From Nocardioides plantarum (lineage in GTDB: Bacteria > Actinomycetota > Actinomycetes > Propionibacteriales > Nocardioidaceae), in contig NZ_VDMS01000001.1 in the NCBI RefSeq assembly GCF_006346395.1, positions 1,054,001-1,118,000 of the forward strand: DNA of 64,000 nucleotides. The letters run 5' to 3'. A program made the translations under genes and the position numbers. The notes beneath the pieces were generated by a model, which saw only the letters and a program-made list of their open reading frames with translations, made no database searches and had not been told where the DNA came from. This document shows positions 46,233 through 54,930 of this stretch, one piece after another; within the stretch, counting starts at the first letter, position 1; each line of letters begins with the position of its first letter.

Positions 46233-47176
46233 CACACGCCGACGACCTGACCAGCATGGGTGCCGTGACCCACATGACCCAGGTGGCCCAGGTGGCCGCG
46301 CCCACCGCGCCCACCGCCACTGCCCCCGGCCTCGACGAGGCGGTGCAGGTGGCCGACGCGGCCGCCCGGGCCGCCGGGGTCACCGTGCGCGAGGTCGGCG
46401 ACCTGGGCGAGCTCGGCGACGTCGTCGACCTGCTCGCCACGATCTGGGGCCGCGGCGTCAACCCGCCGGTCACCCTGGAGCTGCTCCGCGCGTTCACCAA
46501 GGCCGGCAACTACGTCGGCGGCGCGTTCGAGGGCGACCGCCTCGTCGGTGCCTGCGTCGGCTTCTTCCACTCCCCAGCCGAGGACGCCCTGCACAGCCAC
46601 ATCGCCGGCGTCTCCTCGACTGCGCTGGGCCGCAGCGTCGGGTTCGCGATCAAGCTGCACCAGCGCTCCTGGGTGATGCTGCGCGGCGTCTCGGACGTCG
46701 CCTGGACCTTCGACCCGTTGGTGCGCCGCAACGCCCACTTCAACCTGGTCAAGCTCGGCACCGTCCCGGTCGAGTACCTCCCCAACTTCTACGGCGCGAT
46801 GCCCGACCGCATCAACGGCGGCGACGACACCGACCGGCTGCTCGTGCGCTGGCCGCTGCGCGACCCCGCGGTGCTCGCGGCGTGCGCCGGGGCCGGCTCG
46901 CGACCGGTGGTCGGCCCGGACGCCGTCGTCGCCCTCGACGTGGGGACCGACGGGCTGCCCGTCCTCGGCCGGCTCGACGCCGCGACGTCCCTGGTGCAGG
47001 TGCCCCACGACGTCGAGACGCTGCGTCGTACGGACCCCGCGGCCGCCCAGCAGTGGCGTACGGCGGTGCGCGAGGTCCTCACCACCCTGGTGGCCGACGG
47101 GGCGCGGATCGTCGGCCTCGACGCCACGCACGGCTACGTCCTGCACCGCACCGAGCCCGAAGGAGACCTGGCATGA
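46229..47176 (+). CDS. GNAT-superfamily protein of the COG3375 type
   Basis: 315 residues. The N-terminal ~45 residues are Ala/Thr-rich. Residues about 60-200 resemble an acetyltransferase core (GNYVGGAFEGDRLVGACVGFF and HSHIAGVSS), and the remainder is a distinct C-terminal part. Homologues commonly accompany enolase-superfamily racemase genes, as here. Acyl-CoA-dependent N-acylation of an amino acid or peptide would fit an N-acylamino-acid racemase, but no activity is established. Overlaps both neighbours by four bases. Confidence 0.75.
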   Translation: MTHADDLTSMGAVTHMTQVAQVAAPTAPTATAPGLDEAVQVADAAARAAGVTVREVGDLGELGDVVDLLATIWGRGVNPPVTLELLRAFTKAGNYVGGAFEGDRLVGACVGFFHSPAEDALHSHIAGVSSTALGRSVGFAIKLHQRSWVMLRGVSDVAWTFDPLVRRNAHFNLVKLGTVPVEYLPNFYGAMPDRINGGDDTDRLLVRWPLRDPAVLAACAGAGSRPVVGPDAVVALDVGTDGLPVLGRLDAATSLVQVPHDVETLRRTDPAAAQQWRTAVREVLTTLVADGARIVGLDATHGYVLHRTEPEGDLA

Positions 47177-48282
47177 GGCTGACCGGTGTCGAGCTGAGGT
47201 GGGTGTCGCTGCCCCTGGTGTCGCCCTTCCGCACCTCGTTCTCCACCCAGACCACCCGCGACCTGCTGCTGCTGCGGGTCGTCACCGACGAGGCCGAGGG
47301 CTGGGGCGAGTGCGTGGCGATGGCCGCGCCGCTCTACTCCGAGGAGTACGTCGACGGGGCGGCCGACGCGCTGCGCCGCTTCCTCGTGCCGGCCCTGGCT
47401 GCGGCACGCGGACCGCTCACCGGACCCGCCGTCGCCCGCGTGCTGGAGCCCTTCCACGGCCACCGGATGGCCAAGGCCGCGCTCGAGATGGGCGTGCTCG
47501 ACGCCGAGCTGCGCGCGGCCGACCGGCCCCTGTCGCGCGAGCTCGGCGCGGTGCACGACCGGGTCCCGTGCGGCGTGTCGGTCGGCATCATGGACGACCT
47601 CGGGGCCCTGCTCGACGCCGTCGGCGGCTACCTTGACGAGGGCTACGTCCGGATCAAGCTCAAGATCGAGCCCGGATGGGACGTCGCTCCGGTCCGCGCC
47701 GTCCGCGAGCGCTTCGGCGACGACGTGCTGCTGCAGGTCGACGCCAACACCGCCTACACCCTGGCCGACGCGCGTCACCTCGCGCGGCTCGACCCCTTCG
47801 ACCTGCTCCTCATCGAGCAGCCGCTGCCCGAGGACGACCTCTTCGGGCACGCGGACCTCGCCCGGCTGATCACCACCCCGGTCTGCCTGGACGAGTCGAT
47901 CACCTCGGCACGGACCGCAGCGGCCGCGATCCGGCTGGGCGCCTGCTCGGTGGTCAACATCAAGCCGGGGAGGGTCGGCGGCTACCTCGAGGCGCGCCGC
48001 ATCCACGACCTGTGCGTGGCGCACGGGGTGCCCGTGTGGTGTGGCGGCATGCTCGAGACCGGTCTGGGGCGCGCCGCCAACGTCGCCCTCGCCGCCCTGC
48101 CAGGCTTCACGATGCCGGGCGACACCTCGGCCTCGGACCGCTACTACGCCACCGACGTGACCGCCCCCTTCGTACTCGACGACGGCCACCTCACCGTGCC
48201 CACGGGACCGGGCCTGGGCGTCGAGCCGTTGCCCGACGCGCTCGCCGCCGTCACCACCGCCACGGAGTGGATCCCGGTCTGA
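47173..48282 (+). CDS. Enolase-superfamily epimerase/racemase (MenC/N-acylamino-acid racemase type)
   Basis: A 369-residue muconate-lactonising-subgroup enzyme. Catalytic lysines are in RIKLKIEPGWD (about residues 156-166, KxK) and in NIKPGRVGG (about residue 262). Metal ligands are Asp in VDANTAY, Glu in IEQPLPEDD and Asp in LDESITS. The family includes o-succinylbenzoate synthase, N-acylamino-acid racemase and dipeptide epimerase. No menaquinone gene is nearby, while peptide uptake and hydrolysis genes are, so racemase or dipeptide epimerase is more likely. Last gene of the operon. Confidence 0.88.
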   Translation: MRLTGVELRWVSLPLVSPFRTSFSTQTTRDLLLLRVVTDEAEGWGECVAMAAPLYSEEYVDGAADALRRFLVPALAAARGPLTGPAVARVLEPFHGHRMAKAALEMGVLDAELRAADRPLSRELGAVHDRVPCGVSVGIMDDLGALLDAVGGYLDEGYVRIKLKIEPGWDVAPVRAVRERFGDDVLLQVDANTAYTLADARHLARLDPFDLLLIEQPLPEDDLFGHADLARLITTPVCLDESITSARTAAAAIRLGACSVVNIKPGRVGGYLEARRIHDLCVAHGVPVWCGGMLETGLGRAANVALAALPGFTMPGDTSASDRYYATDVTAPFVLDDGHLTVPTGPGLGVEPLPDALAAVTTATEWIPV

Positions 48283-48385
48283 CCGGCAGCTCCCGGAGCC
48301 GTCCTCGTCGCGCCCGACCAACGCCGGGCGTCTTCTGGTCGTGCAGGACGAAGCACGCCCGGCGACGGACCCCTATCGTCGGCAG

Positions 48386-50110
48386 ATGACCCCAGCGGCG
48401 ACGCCCACGGCGGCCCCCACGGTGAACCTGCGTCCGCGCGCCAGCCTCGGGCGCGTGCTCGACGACCTCGGCGCCACCCTGCTCCAGCTGGTGGCCGGCG
48501 ACGTCGAGGGTGCCCCCGAGATCGGGGGCGTGGTCATCCACGACCCGCTCGACGTGCCCGCGCTGCCGGCCGGCGCGCTGGTGCTCGCGGTCGGGCTCGA
48601 GGACGAGACCGACGTCGTCGCGCTCCTGCGCGACCTGGGCGAGCAGGGCGCCGCGGGGCTGGTGCTGCGCGCCCCCGCCCCGGTCAGCGACGACGTACGA
48701 CGCGTGGTCGAGGCCACCGGGGTCTGCCTGCTGGTGCTGAGCCGGGGAGCGCCGTGGGCGCACCTCGCCACGATGCTGCGGTCCCTCCTCGCGGAGGGCG
48801 ACATCGCCGTCGCCGGGTCCGAGTCGCTCGGCGGCCTGCCCTCCGGTGACCTGTTCGCCGTGGCCAACGCGATCGCCTCCCTGCTCGACGCCCCGGTCAC
48901 GATCGAGGACCGCCGGTCGCGGGTGCTCGCCTTCTCCGGCCGCCAGGACGAGGCCGACCCGTCGCGGGTCGAGACCATCCTGGGCCGCCAGGTGCCCGAG
49001 CGCTACGCGCGGGCGCTCGCCGACCAGGGCGTGTTCCGCGAGCTGCACCGCACCGACCGCCCCGTCTTCGTCACCCCGATCCCGATGGACGGCGACACCT
49101 TCACCCGCCCGCGGGTCGCCGTGGCGGTCCGCGCCGGCGACGAGGTCCTCGGCTCGATCTGGGCCGCCGTCCCGGGCCCGTTGAGCGACGAGCGCACCGA
49201 GGCCCTCTGCGACGCCGCCAAGCTCGTGGCCCTCCACCTCCTGCGCGTGCGGGCCGGCGCCGACGTCCAGCGCCGGCTGCGCGCCGACCTGCTCAGCACC
49301 GCGCTCGAGGGCGGGGTCCAGGCCCAGGGTGCCCTGGACCGGCTGGGACTGGGCGGCGGCGTGCAGCTGATGGTGCTCGGGGTCGCGGTCACCGGGTCCG
49401 ACGTCGGGGCGGGCCCGGACGACGACGCCGTGGTGGCCCACGACCGCGAGCGCCTGGGCGACGCGTTCGCCGTGCACCTGAGCGGCGCCCACCCCCGGTC
49501 GGCGGCGGCGCTCATCGGCGGCGTCACCTACGGACTGGTCCCGGTGCCGGGCGTCGTCGACGGCGCCGAGGACCGCGCCGCCCGCATCGCCCAGGAGTTC
49601 CTCGACCGGGTCGGCGACCGCCGCAGCGCCGTGGTCGGCATCGGCCCCACCGCGGGCGACGTCACCGCGCTCGCCCACTCCCGGGCCTGCGTCGACCGGG
49701 TCCTACGGGTCCTGCGCGACCGCCCCGGCGGCCGGCCGGTGGCGCGGCTGGCCGACGTGCACGTCGAGTCGCTGATGCTCGAGATGCGCGACATCGTGGC
49801 CGCTCGCGGCGACCGTCCCGAGGGGGCGCTGGCGCGCCTGGCGGCGTACGACGTCCAGCACCGGACCAACCTCGTGGAGACCCTACGGGCCTGGCTCGAG
49901 GCCTTCGGCGACGTGGTCGCGGCCGCCGAGGGGCTGTTCGTGCACCCCAACACCTTCCGCTACCGGCTGCGCCGCGTCGCCGAGGTCGGTGGGATGGACC
50001 TCGACGACCCCGACGTCCGCTACGGCGCGCTGCTCCAGCTCCGACTGCTGCCGCCGGCGGCCCCCGCGAGCCCGGCGGCCCCGGCCCCGGAGCACGCCGC
50101 AGGCGGATGA
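48386..50110 (+). CDS. PucR-family transcriptional regulator
   Basis: A 574-residue protein. An N-terminal PucR-like sensor region covers about residues 15-140, a GAF-like middle (DLFAVANAIASLLDAPVTIED onward) is present, and the C-terminal PucR HTH reads EGLFVHPNTFRYRLRRVAEV at about residues 515-535. PucR regulators often control nitrogen-compound catabolism next to their own gene; the upstream peptide operon is the probable target. TATCGT (48374-48379) lies six bases before ATG 48386, which decides this start over a GTG at 48341. Confidence 0.87.
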   Translation: MTPAATPTAAPTVNLRPRASLGRVLDDLGATLLQLVAGDVEGAPEIGGVVIHDPLDVPALPAGALVLAVGLEDETDVVALLRDLGEQGAAGLVLRAPAPVSDDVRRVVEATGVCLLVLSRGAPWAHLATMLRSLLAEGDIAVAGSESLGGLPSGDLFAVANAIASLLDAPVTIEDRRSRVLAFSGRQDEADPSRVETILGRQVPERYARALADQGVFRELHRTDRPVFVTPIPMDGDTFTRPRVAVAVRAGDEVLGSIWAAVPGPLSDERTEALCDAAKLVALHLLRVRAGADVQRRLRADLLSTALEGGVQAQGALDRLGLGGGVQLMVLGVAVTGSDVGAGPDDDAVVAHDRERLGDAFAVHLSGAHPRSAAALIGGVTYGLVPVPGVVDGAEDRAARIAQEFLDRVGDRRSAVVGIGPTAGDVTALAHSRACVDRVLRVLRDRPGGRPVARLADVHVESLMLEMRDIVAARGDRPEGALARLAAYDVQHRTNLVETLRAWLEAFGDVVAAAEGLFVHPNTFRYRLRRVAEVGGMDLDDPDVRYGALLQLRLLPPAAPASPAAPAPEHAAGG

Positions 50111-50161
50111 CCGAGCGCTGCGCGTCACCTTCCGTTCAGACGGGCTCGCTAGGTTCGGCGC

Positions 50162-51052
50162 ATGCTGGGTGACGTTCGCGAGTACATCGACCGACTGCAC
50201 GTCGACGGCTTCACCATCGGCGAGGACCACGACGACGACCCGGTGCTGCTCGACGCCGACGGCCGCGCCGTCGACACCTGGCGCGAGAACTACCCCTACG
50301 ACGAGCGGATGCCGCGCGACGAGTACGACGAGGCCAAGTACCTCCTGCAGGTCGAGCTGCTGAAGTTCCAGCGCTGGGCGTCCGACACCGGGACCAAGCA
50401 CGTCCTGCTGTTCGAGGGGCGCGACGCCGCCGGCAAGGGCGGGACGATCAAGCGGTTCATGGAGCACCTCAACCCGCGCTACGCCCGCACCGTCGCGCTG
50501 AGCAAGCCCAACGACCGCGAGCAGAACCAGTGGTACTTCCAGCGCTACGTCCGGCACCTGCCGACCTCGGGAGAGATGGTGCTGTTCGACCGGTCCTGGT
50601 ACAACCGCGCCGGGGTGGAGCGGGTGATGGGCTTCGCCTCCGACGGCGAGTACGACCAGTTCCTCGCCCAGGCCCCGCTGTTCGAGCAGATGCTCGTCGA
50701 CAGCGGCATCTCGCTGAGCAAGTACTGGTTCTCGGTCACGCAGTCCGAGCAGCGCACCAGGTTCATCATCCGCCAGGTCGACCCCGTGCGGCAGTGGAAG
50801 CTCTCCCCCATCGACCTCGAGTCGCTCGACAAGTGGGACGACTACACCGAGGCCAAGGAGGCGATGATCCGGCGTACCGACACCGAGTGGGCGCCCTGGA
50901 CGACCATCAGGAGCAACGACAAGAAGCGGGCCCGGGTCAACGCGATGCGCCACTTCCTGTCCCGCTTCGACTACGAGGGCAAGGACACCTCGATCGTGGG
51001 CACCCCGGACCCCCTGATCGTCCGGCGCGGCATCGAGGCCGTCGGCGACTGA
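50162..51052 (+). CDS. ppk2: Polyphosphate kinase 2
   Basis: A 296-residue PPK2-domain enzyme. Walker A GRDAAGKGGTIK is at about residues 82-93, Walker B in VLFDRSWYNRAGVE at about 139-152, and the lid Arg residues in KPNDREQNQWYFQRYV. It transfers phosphate between polyphosphate and nucleoside diphosphates. Single-domain length fits the class that phosphorylates NDPs. TAGGTT lies six bases before the ATG. A Pit phosphate transporter follows after 81 bases. Confidence 0.94.
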   Translation: MLGDVREYIDRLHVDGFTIGEDHDDDPVLLDADGRAVDTWRENYPYDERMPRDEYDEAKYLLQVELLKFQRWASDTGTKHVLLFEGRDAAGKGGTIKRFMEHLNPRYARTVALSKPNDREQNQWYFQRYVRHLPTSGEMVLFDRSWYNRAGVERVMGFASDGEYDQFLAQAPLFEQMLVDSGISLSKYWFSVTQSEQRTRFIIRQVDPVRQWKLSPIDLESLDKWDDYTEAKEAMIRRTDTEWAPWTTIRSNDKKRARVNAMRHFLSRFDYEGKDTSIVGTPDPLIVRRGIEAVGD

Positions 51053-51133
51053 GCCCGGGCCCGCCGGTGAACGTCCGGCGAACTCCGGCCGCAGGGGGTG
51101 CCCAGGACCCCCTCCAGGGAGCACCGTGGTCGG

Positions 51134-52360
51134 GTGACTGAGGCAACGCTGATCCTCGTGCTGGTGGTCGTCACGGCCCTGGCCTTCGACTTCACCAACG
51201 GGTTCCACGACACGGCCAACGCGATGGCGACGTCCATCGCGACCGGTGCGCTGAAGCCCAAGGTGGCCGTGACGCTGTCGGCCGTGCTCAACCTGGTGGG
51301 GGCGTTCCTGTCCGTCGAGGTGGCCCTGACCGTCACCAACTCGGTGATCAAGGTCCAGGAGAAGTCCGGCGCCCCCAATCCCGACCTCACCGGGGACCAG
51401 GGCTACGCCCTGCTCCTCATCGTGCTGGCCGGACTGGTCGGCGGCATCGTGTGGAACCTGACCACCTGGCTCGTCGGGCTGCCGTCGTCGTCGTCCCACG
51501 CCCTCTTCGGCGGCCTCATCGGCAGCGCCATCGCCGGCCTCGGCCTCGACGGCGTCAACTGGAACGGCGACGGGTCCAAGCTCGACGGCGTCATCGGCAA
51601 GGTGATCCTGCCGGCGCTGGCCTCGCCGGTGATCGCCGGCGTCGTCGCCGCGGTCGGGACCTGGCTGATCTTCCGGGTCACCGTCGGCGTGGCCGCGCGG
51701 TTCACCGAGAACGGCTTCCGGTGGGGCCAGATCGGCAGCGCCTCGCTGGTCTCCCTGGCCCACGGCACCAACGACGCGCAGAAGACCATGGGCGTCATCA
51801 CCCTCGCCCTCATCGCCGGCGGCCGGTGGGACGACACCGAGGCCGTCCCCTTCTGGGTCAAGCTGTCCTGCGCCTTCGCGATCGCCGCCGGCACCTACCT
51901 CGGCGGCTGGCGCATCATCCGGACCCTGGGCAAGGGCCTGGTCGAGATCGGCTCCCCGCAGGGCATGGCCGCCGAGAGCTCCTCGGCCGCCGTCATCCTC
52001 ATCTCGAGCCACCTCGGCTTCGCGCTGTCCACGACCCACGTCGCGACCGGCTCGATCATCGGTACCGGTGTCGGCAAGCGGGGCGCCGAGGTCCGCTGGG
52101 GGATCGCCGGCCGGATGGCCCTCGCCTGGCTGATCACGCTCCCCGCCGCCGGCCTGGTCGGCGCGGCCATGTGGTGGCTCGGTGACCTCCTCGGGGGGTA
52201 CGCCGGCCCGCTCGCCGTCACCGCCGTCCTGATCGCGACCGCGGCGACGCTCTACGTCCGATCCCGGCTCCAACCGGTGTCGGCCCACAACGTCAACGAC
52301 GACTGGGACGGCGCCGACCAGGGCGCCCGGTCGACCGACCGGAAGAAGGCCGTCGCATGA
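51134..52360 (+). CDS. pit: Inorganic phosphate transporter, Pit family
   Basis: A 408-residue metal-phosphate/H+ symporter of the PiT family. The N-terminal signature FDFTNGFHDTANAMATSI (about residues 18-35) and the repeated half LAHGTNDAQKTMGVI (about residues 208-222) carry the paired GxND-type motifs. About ten helices are visible. It takes up phosphate with low affinity. GTG 51134 opens the protein. Its stop overlaps the start of the next gene. With PPK2 it links phosphate import to polyphosphate metabolism. Confidence 0.93.
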   Translation: MTEATLILVLVVVTALAFDFTNGFHDTANAMATSIATGALKPKVAVTLSAVLNLVGAFLSVEVALTVTNSVIKVQEKSGAPNPDLTGDQGYALLLIVLAGLVGGIVWNLTTWLVGLPSSSSHALFGGLIGSAIAGLGLDGVNWNGDGSKLDGVIGKVILPALASPVIAGVVAAVGTWLIFRVTVGVAARFTENGFRWGQIGSASLVSLAHGTNDAQKTMGVITLALIAGGRWDDTEAVPFWVKLSCAFAIAAGTYLGGWRIIRTLGKGLVEIGSPQGMAAESSSAAVILISSHLGFALSTTHVATGSIIGTGVGKRGAEVRWGIAGRMALAWLITLPAAGLVGAAMWWLGDLLGGYAGPLAVTAVLIATAATLYVRSRLQPVSAHNVNDDWDGADQGARSTDRKKAVA

Positions 52361-52683
52361 TCGACAACCTCGGCTTCGCCCTCGACGGCGCCTGGCGCGT
52401 GCTGGTCTTCGGCCTCCTCTTCGGGGCCGGCCTGCCGCTCGTCTTCGCGCTCGGGATCCGCTCGCTGGCCTGGGGCAACAGCGGCGACGCGCTCGCCCCG
52501 GATGCCGGTGCCGCCGACAGCCACGACTCACCGCACCCGCTGGGCCGCGTCGTCGCCGGCCTGTGCCTGCTCGTGGTGCTCGCCGGAGTCGCCCTCGGAC
52601 TGACCATCATCACCGCGACCGGGTTCGGCAAGACGGTTTCCTTCGAGCACGTCTATCCCACCATCGTCGCGAAGGAGGGCTGA
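52357..52683 (+). CDS. Small membrane protein of the pit operon
   Basis: A 108-residue protein with two hydrophobic helices (about residues 13-35 and 63-85) joined by an acidic loop rich in Asp, Ala and His. I do not recognise the family. Four-base overlap with pit and a one-base gap to the DUF3349 gene show that it is made together with the transporter, possibly as an accessory subunit. Confidence 0.75.
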   Translation: MIDNLGFALDGAWRVLVFGLLFGAGLPLVFALGIRSLAWGNSGDALAPDAGAADSHDSPHPLGRVVAGLCLLVVLAGVALGLTIITATGFGKTVSFEHVYPTIVAKEG

Positions 52684-52684
52684 G

Positions 52685-53008
52685 ATGACCGCCCCGACCC
52701 CCGAGTCCGGTGGCAAGCTGCGCGGGATCCTCGACTGGCTGCGCGCGGGCTACCCGGCCGGCGTACCGACCAAGGACTACATCCCGCTGCTCGCCCTGCT
52801 GCGCCGCCGCCTGACCGAGGACGAGGTCGCCGAGATCGCGCGTCAGGTGGCCGCGCCCTCCCGGTCGGGTGAGGGGTCCGAGCCCGACGTGGGGGTCCTG
52901 ATCACCAAGATCACCGACGCCCTGCCGAGCCCGGAGGACGTCGCCCGGGTCGAGGCCCACCTGACCGCGCACCACGCCTGGCCCGAGGACACCTCGCCGG
53001 AGGCCTGA
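52685..53008 (+). CDS. DUF3349 protein
   Basis: A 107-residue cytoplasmic actinobacterial protein of the DUF3349 family. The conserved core GILDWLRAGYPAGVPTKDYIP is at about residues 13-33, followed by LLALLRRRLTEDEV. Function unknown. Conserved association with phosphate-transport genes is suggested by this operon (pit, small membrane protein, DUF3349). Confidence 0.85.
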   Translation: MTAPTPESGGKLRGILDWLRAGYPAGVPTKDYIPLLALLRRRLTEDEVAEIARQVAAPSRSGEGSEPDVGVLITKITDALPSPEDVARVEAHLTAHHAWPEDTSPEA

Positions 53009-53016
53009 GCTCGGCC

Positions 53017-54204
53017 TCAGCGGGCGTTCTCGAGCACCACGGCGAGGGCCTGCCCCACGCCGATGCAGATCGCGGCCACCCCCCACCGCTCGCCGCTCTC
53101 GACCAGCCGGTGGGCGAGGGTGCCGAGGATGCGGGTGCCGCTGGCGCCGAGCGGGTGCCCGAGGGCGATCGCCCCGCCCTTGGTGTTGACGATCGCAGGG
53201 TCTCTCAGCCCTTCGGCGGCCCAGGCGTCGACGCACGCGAGGGCCTGCACCGCGAACGCCTCGTTGAGCTCGACCGCCCCGACGTCGGGCCACCCGATGC
53301 CGGCCCGGCGCAGGGCCTTGTCGGCCGCCTCGACGGGAGCGAAGCCGAAGTCCTGCGGGTCGAGGGCGTGCACCCCCCGACCGGCGATCCGTGCGAGCGG
53401 CGCGAGTCCGAGAGCAGCGCTCTCGCTTCCCAGCAGGACGGCGGACGCGCCGTCGTTGAGCGGTGAGGCGTTGGCCGCCGTGATCGTGCCGTCCGCACGG
53501 AACGACGGTCGGAGGCCGGCCAACCGGTCGGCGGTCGACCCCGGGCGGATGCCCTCGTCGCGGTCCAGGTCGACACCGGGGACCGGCACGACCAGGTCGT
53601 CGTAGAACCCGGCGTCCCAGGCGGCCGCGGCCAGCCGGTGGGAGCGGGCCGCGAACTCGTCCTGCCGCTCGCGGGAGATGGCGAAGCGCTCGGCCAGCAT
53701 CTCGTTGGCCTCGCCCAGCGCGACCGTCCACTCCGCCGGCATCCGCTCGTTGACCAACCGCCACCCCAGGGTGGTCGAGACCGCCTCGAGGTGGCCGGCC
53801 GGGAAGGCCCGCGACGGCTTGGGCAGCACCCACGGGGCCCGGGTCATCGACTCCACGCCTCCCGCCACCACGACGTCGGCGTCCCCGGACTCGATGGTGC
53901 GCGAGGCGACCATCGCGGCGTCGAGGGACGAGCCGCACAGCCGGTTGACCGTGGTGGCCGGCACCGAGGTGGGCAGTCCGGCCAGGAGCACGGCCATCCG
54001 GCCGACGTTGCGGTTGTCCTCGCCGGCACCGTTGGCGTTGCCCCACACCACGTCGCCGAGGCGGACCGGGTCCAGGCCCGGCGCCGCCGCCAGCACCCCG
54101 CTCAGCGCGAGCGCCGCGAGGTCGTCGGGACGGACCTCGGCCAGCGCGCCGCCGTAGCGGCCGAAGGGGGTGCGGGCGGCGGCGTACACGAAGGCGGTGG
54201 GCAC
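53017..54204 (-). CDS. Thiolase (acetyl-CoA C-acyltransferase)
   Basis: A 395-residue thiolase. The acyl-accepting Cys is in NRLCGSSLDAAM (about residue 90), the His in GHPLGASGTRIL (about residue 349) and the second catalytic Cys in CIGVGQALAV (about residue 379). The usual C-terminal motif is CIGGGQG-like; here two glycines are replaced (V and L), which may alter the active site. It closely resembles beta-ketoadipyl-CoA thiolases. TAGGCT stands six bases before the GTG start. No other fatty-acid or aromatic degradation gene is adjacent. Confidence 0.9.
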   Translation of the reverse strand: MPTAFVYAAARTPFGRYGGALAEVRPDDLAALALSGVLAAAPGLDPVRLGDVVWGNANGAGEDNRNVGRMAVLLAGLPTSVPATTVNRLCGSSLDAAMVASRTIESGDADVVVAGGVESMTRAPWVLPKPSRAFPAGHLEAVSTTLGWRLVNERMPAEWTVALGEANEMLAERFAISRERQDEFAARSHRLAAAAWDAGFYDDLVVPVPGVDLDRDEGIRPGSTADRLAGLRPSFRADGTITAANASPLNDGASAVLLGSESAALGLAPLARIAGRGVHALDPQDFGFAPVEAADKALRRAGIGWPDVGAVELNEAFAVQALACVDAWAAEGLRDPAIVNTKGGAIALGHPLGASGTRILGTLAHRLVESGERWGVAAICIGVGQALAVVLENAR

Positions 54205-54244
54205 GCTCCGAGCCTAGGGCTGGGGTCCGTGGGCCGGCGGAGGG

Positions 54245-54874
54245 TCAGTCGTCGTCGCCGTGGCCGGAGCGGTCGTCGTCGCGGCCGTCGTGGCCGGAGC
54301 CGTCGTCGTCGGAGCTGTCGTGGCCGGAGCGGTCGTCGTCGCGGCCCGAGCCGGACCGGTCGTCGTCGCCGTGGCGGCCCTGGTCGTCACCGGCGTCGTG
54401 GCGCGGGCCGTCGTCGCTGCGGTCGTCGCTGCGGTCGTCGCGGCCGTGGTCGTCACCCGCGTCGTGGCGCGGGCCGTCGTCGCTGCGGTCGTCGCGGCCG
54501 TGGTCGTCACCCGCGTCGTGACGGGGGCTGTCGGTGCTGCGGTCGTCGCGGCGGTCGTCGCGGCGGTCGTCGCGGCGGTCGTCGCGGCGGTCCTCACGGT
54601 GGTCGTCGCGGCGGTCGTCGCGGCGGTCCTCGCGGCGGTCCTCACGGCGGTCCTCACGGCGGTCCTCACGGCGGTCGTCGTCCGCACCGGTGGTCGGGGC
54701 GTTGGTGGGGGCGTTGGTCGGGGCGTCGGTGGGCTGCGAGGTCGGGGTGCTCGTCGTCGCTGAGTGCGACGAGCGGTGCGGGGCGGTGTCGGCCTGGGCG
54801 AGGGCTCCGACGCCGAGTCCGGCGGTGGGGAGGACGACGGCGGCGACGATGAGGGTCTTCTTGAAGGGGTTCAT
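54245..54874 (-). CDS. Secreted Asp/Arg-repeat protein
   Basis: A 209-residue protein. A signal peptide (KKTLIVAAVVLPTAGLGVGALAQA) is followed by a Thr/Pro-rich spacer. From about residue 67 it is almost wholly D, R, E, H, G and S: first tetrads of (D/E)DRR type, then RHDAGDDHGRDDRSDDGP repeats, then an Asp/Gly/Ser tail. It is probably disordered and could bind calcium or other cations at the surface. No known family. It carries the tandem repeat at 54541-54680. Confidence 0.8.
   Translation of the reverse strand: MNPFKKTLIVAAVVLPTAGLGVGALAQADTAPHRSSHSATTSTPTSQPTDAPTNAPTNAPTTGADDDRREDRREDRREDRREDRRDDRRDDHREDRRDDRRDDRRDDRRDDRSTDSPRHDAGDDHGRDDRSDDGPRHDAGDDHGRDDRSDDRSDDGPRHDAGDDQGRHGDDDRSGSGRDDDRSGHDSSDDDGSGHDGRDDDRSGHGDDD
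54541..54680. repeat. 12-bp tandem repeat coding for Asp-Arg tetrads
   Basis: About 11.7 copies of GGTCGTCGCGGC or close variants. They code on the minus strand for alternating DDRR and EDRR. Downstream (54393-54540) a longer, less regular repeat codes for the RHDAGDDHGRDDRSDDGP blocks. Confidence 0.9.
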
Positions 54875-54930
54875 GTGATGAGGCTCGGTCCTGGCCGTGA
54901 GCCCTCCATGAGCCGCCGGTGAGAACGCTC

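Noticed and set aside
47173..48282. Annotation as menaquinone-pathway o-succinylbenzoate synthase
   Set aside because: No other men gene is present and the operon concerns peptide uptake and hydrolysis; the superfamily motifs do not distinguish the activities.
54393..54680. Regular short repeats considered as a possible CRISPR array
   Set aside because: Units are 12 bp without unique spacers, are in frame within a coding gene, and no cas genes are nearby.
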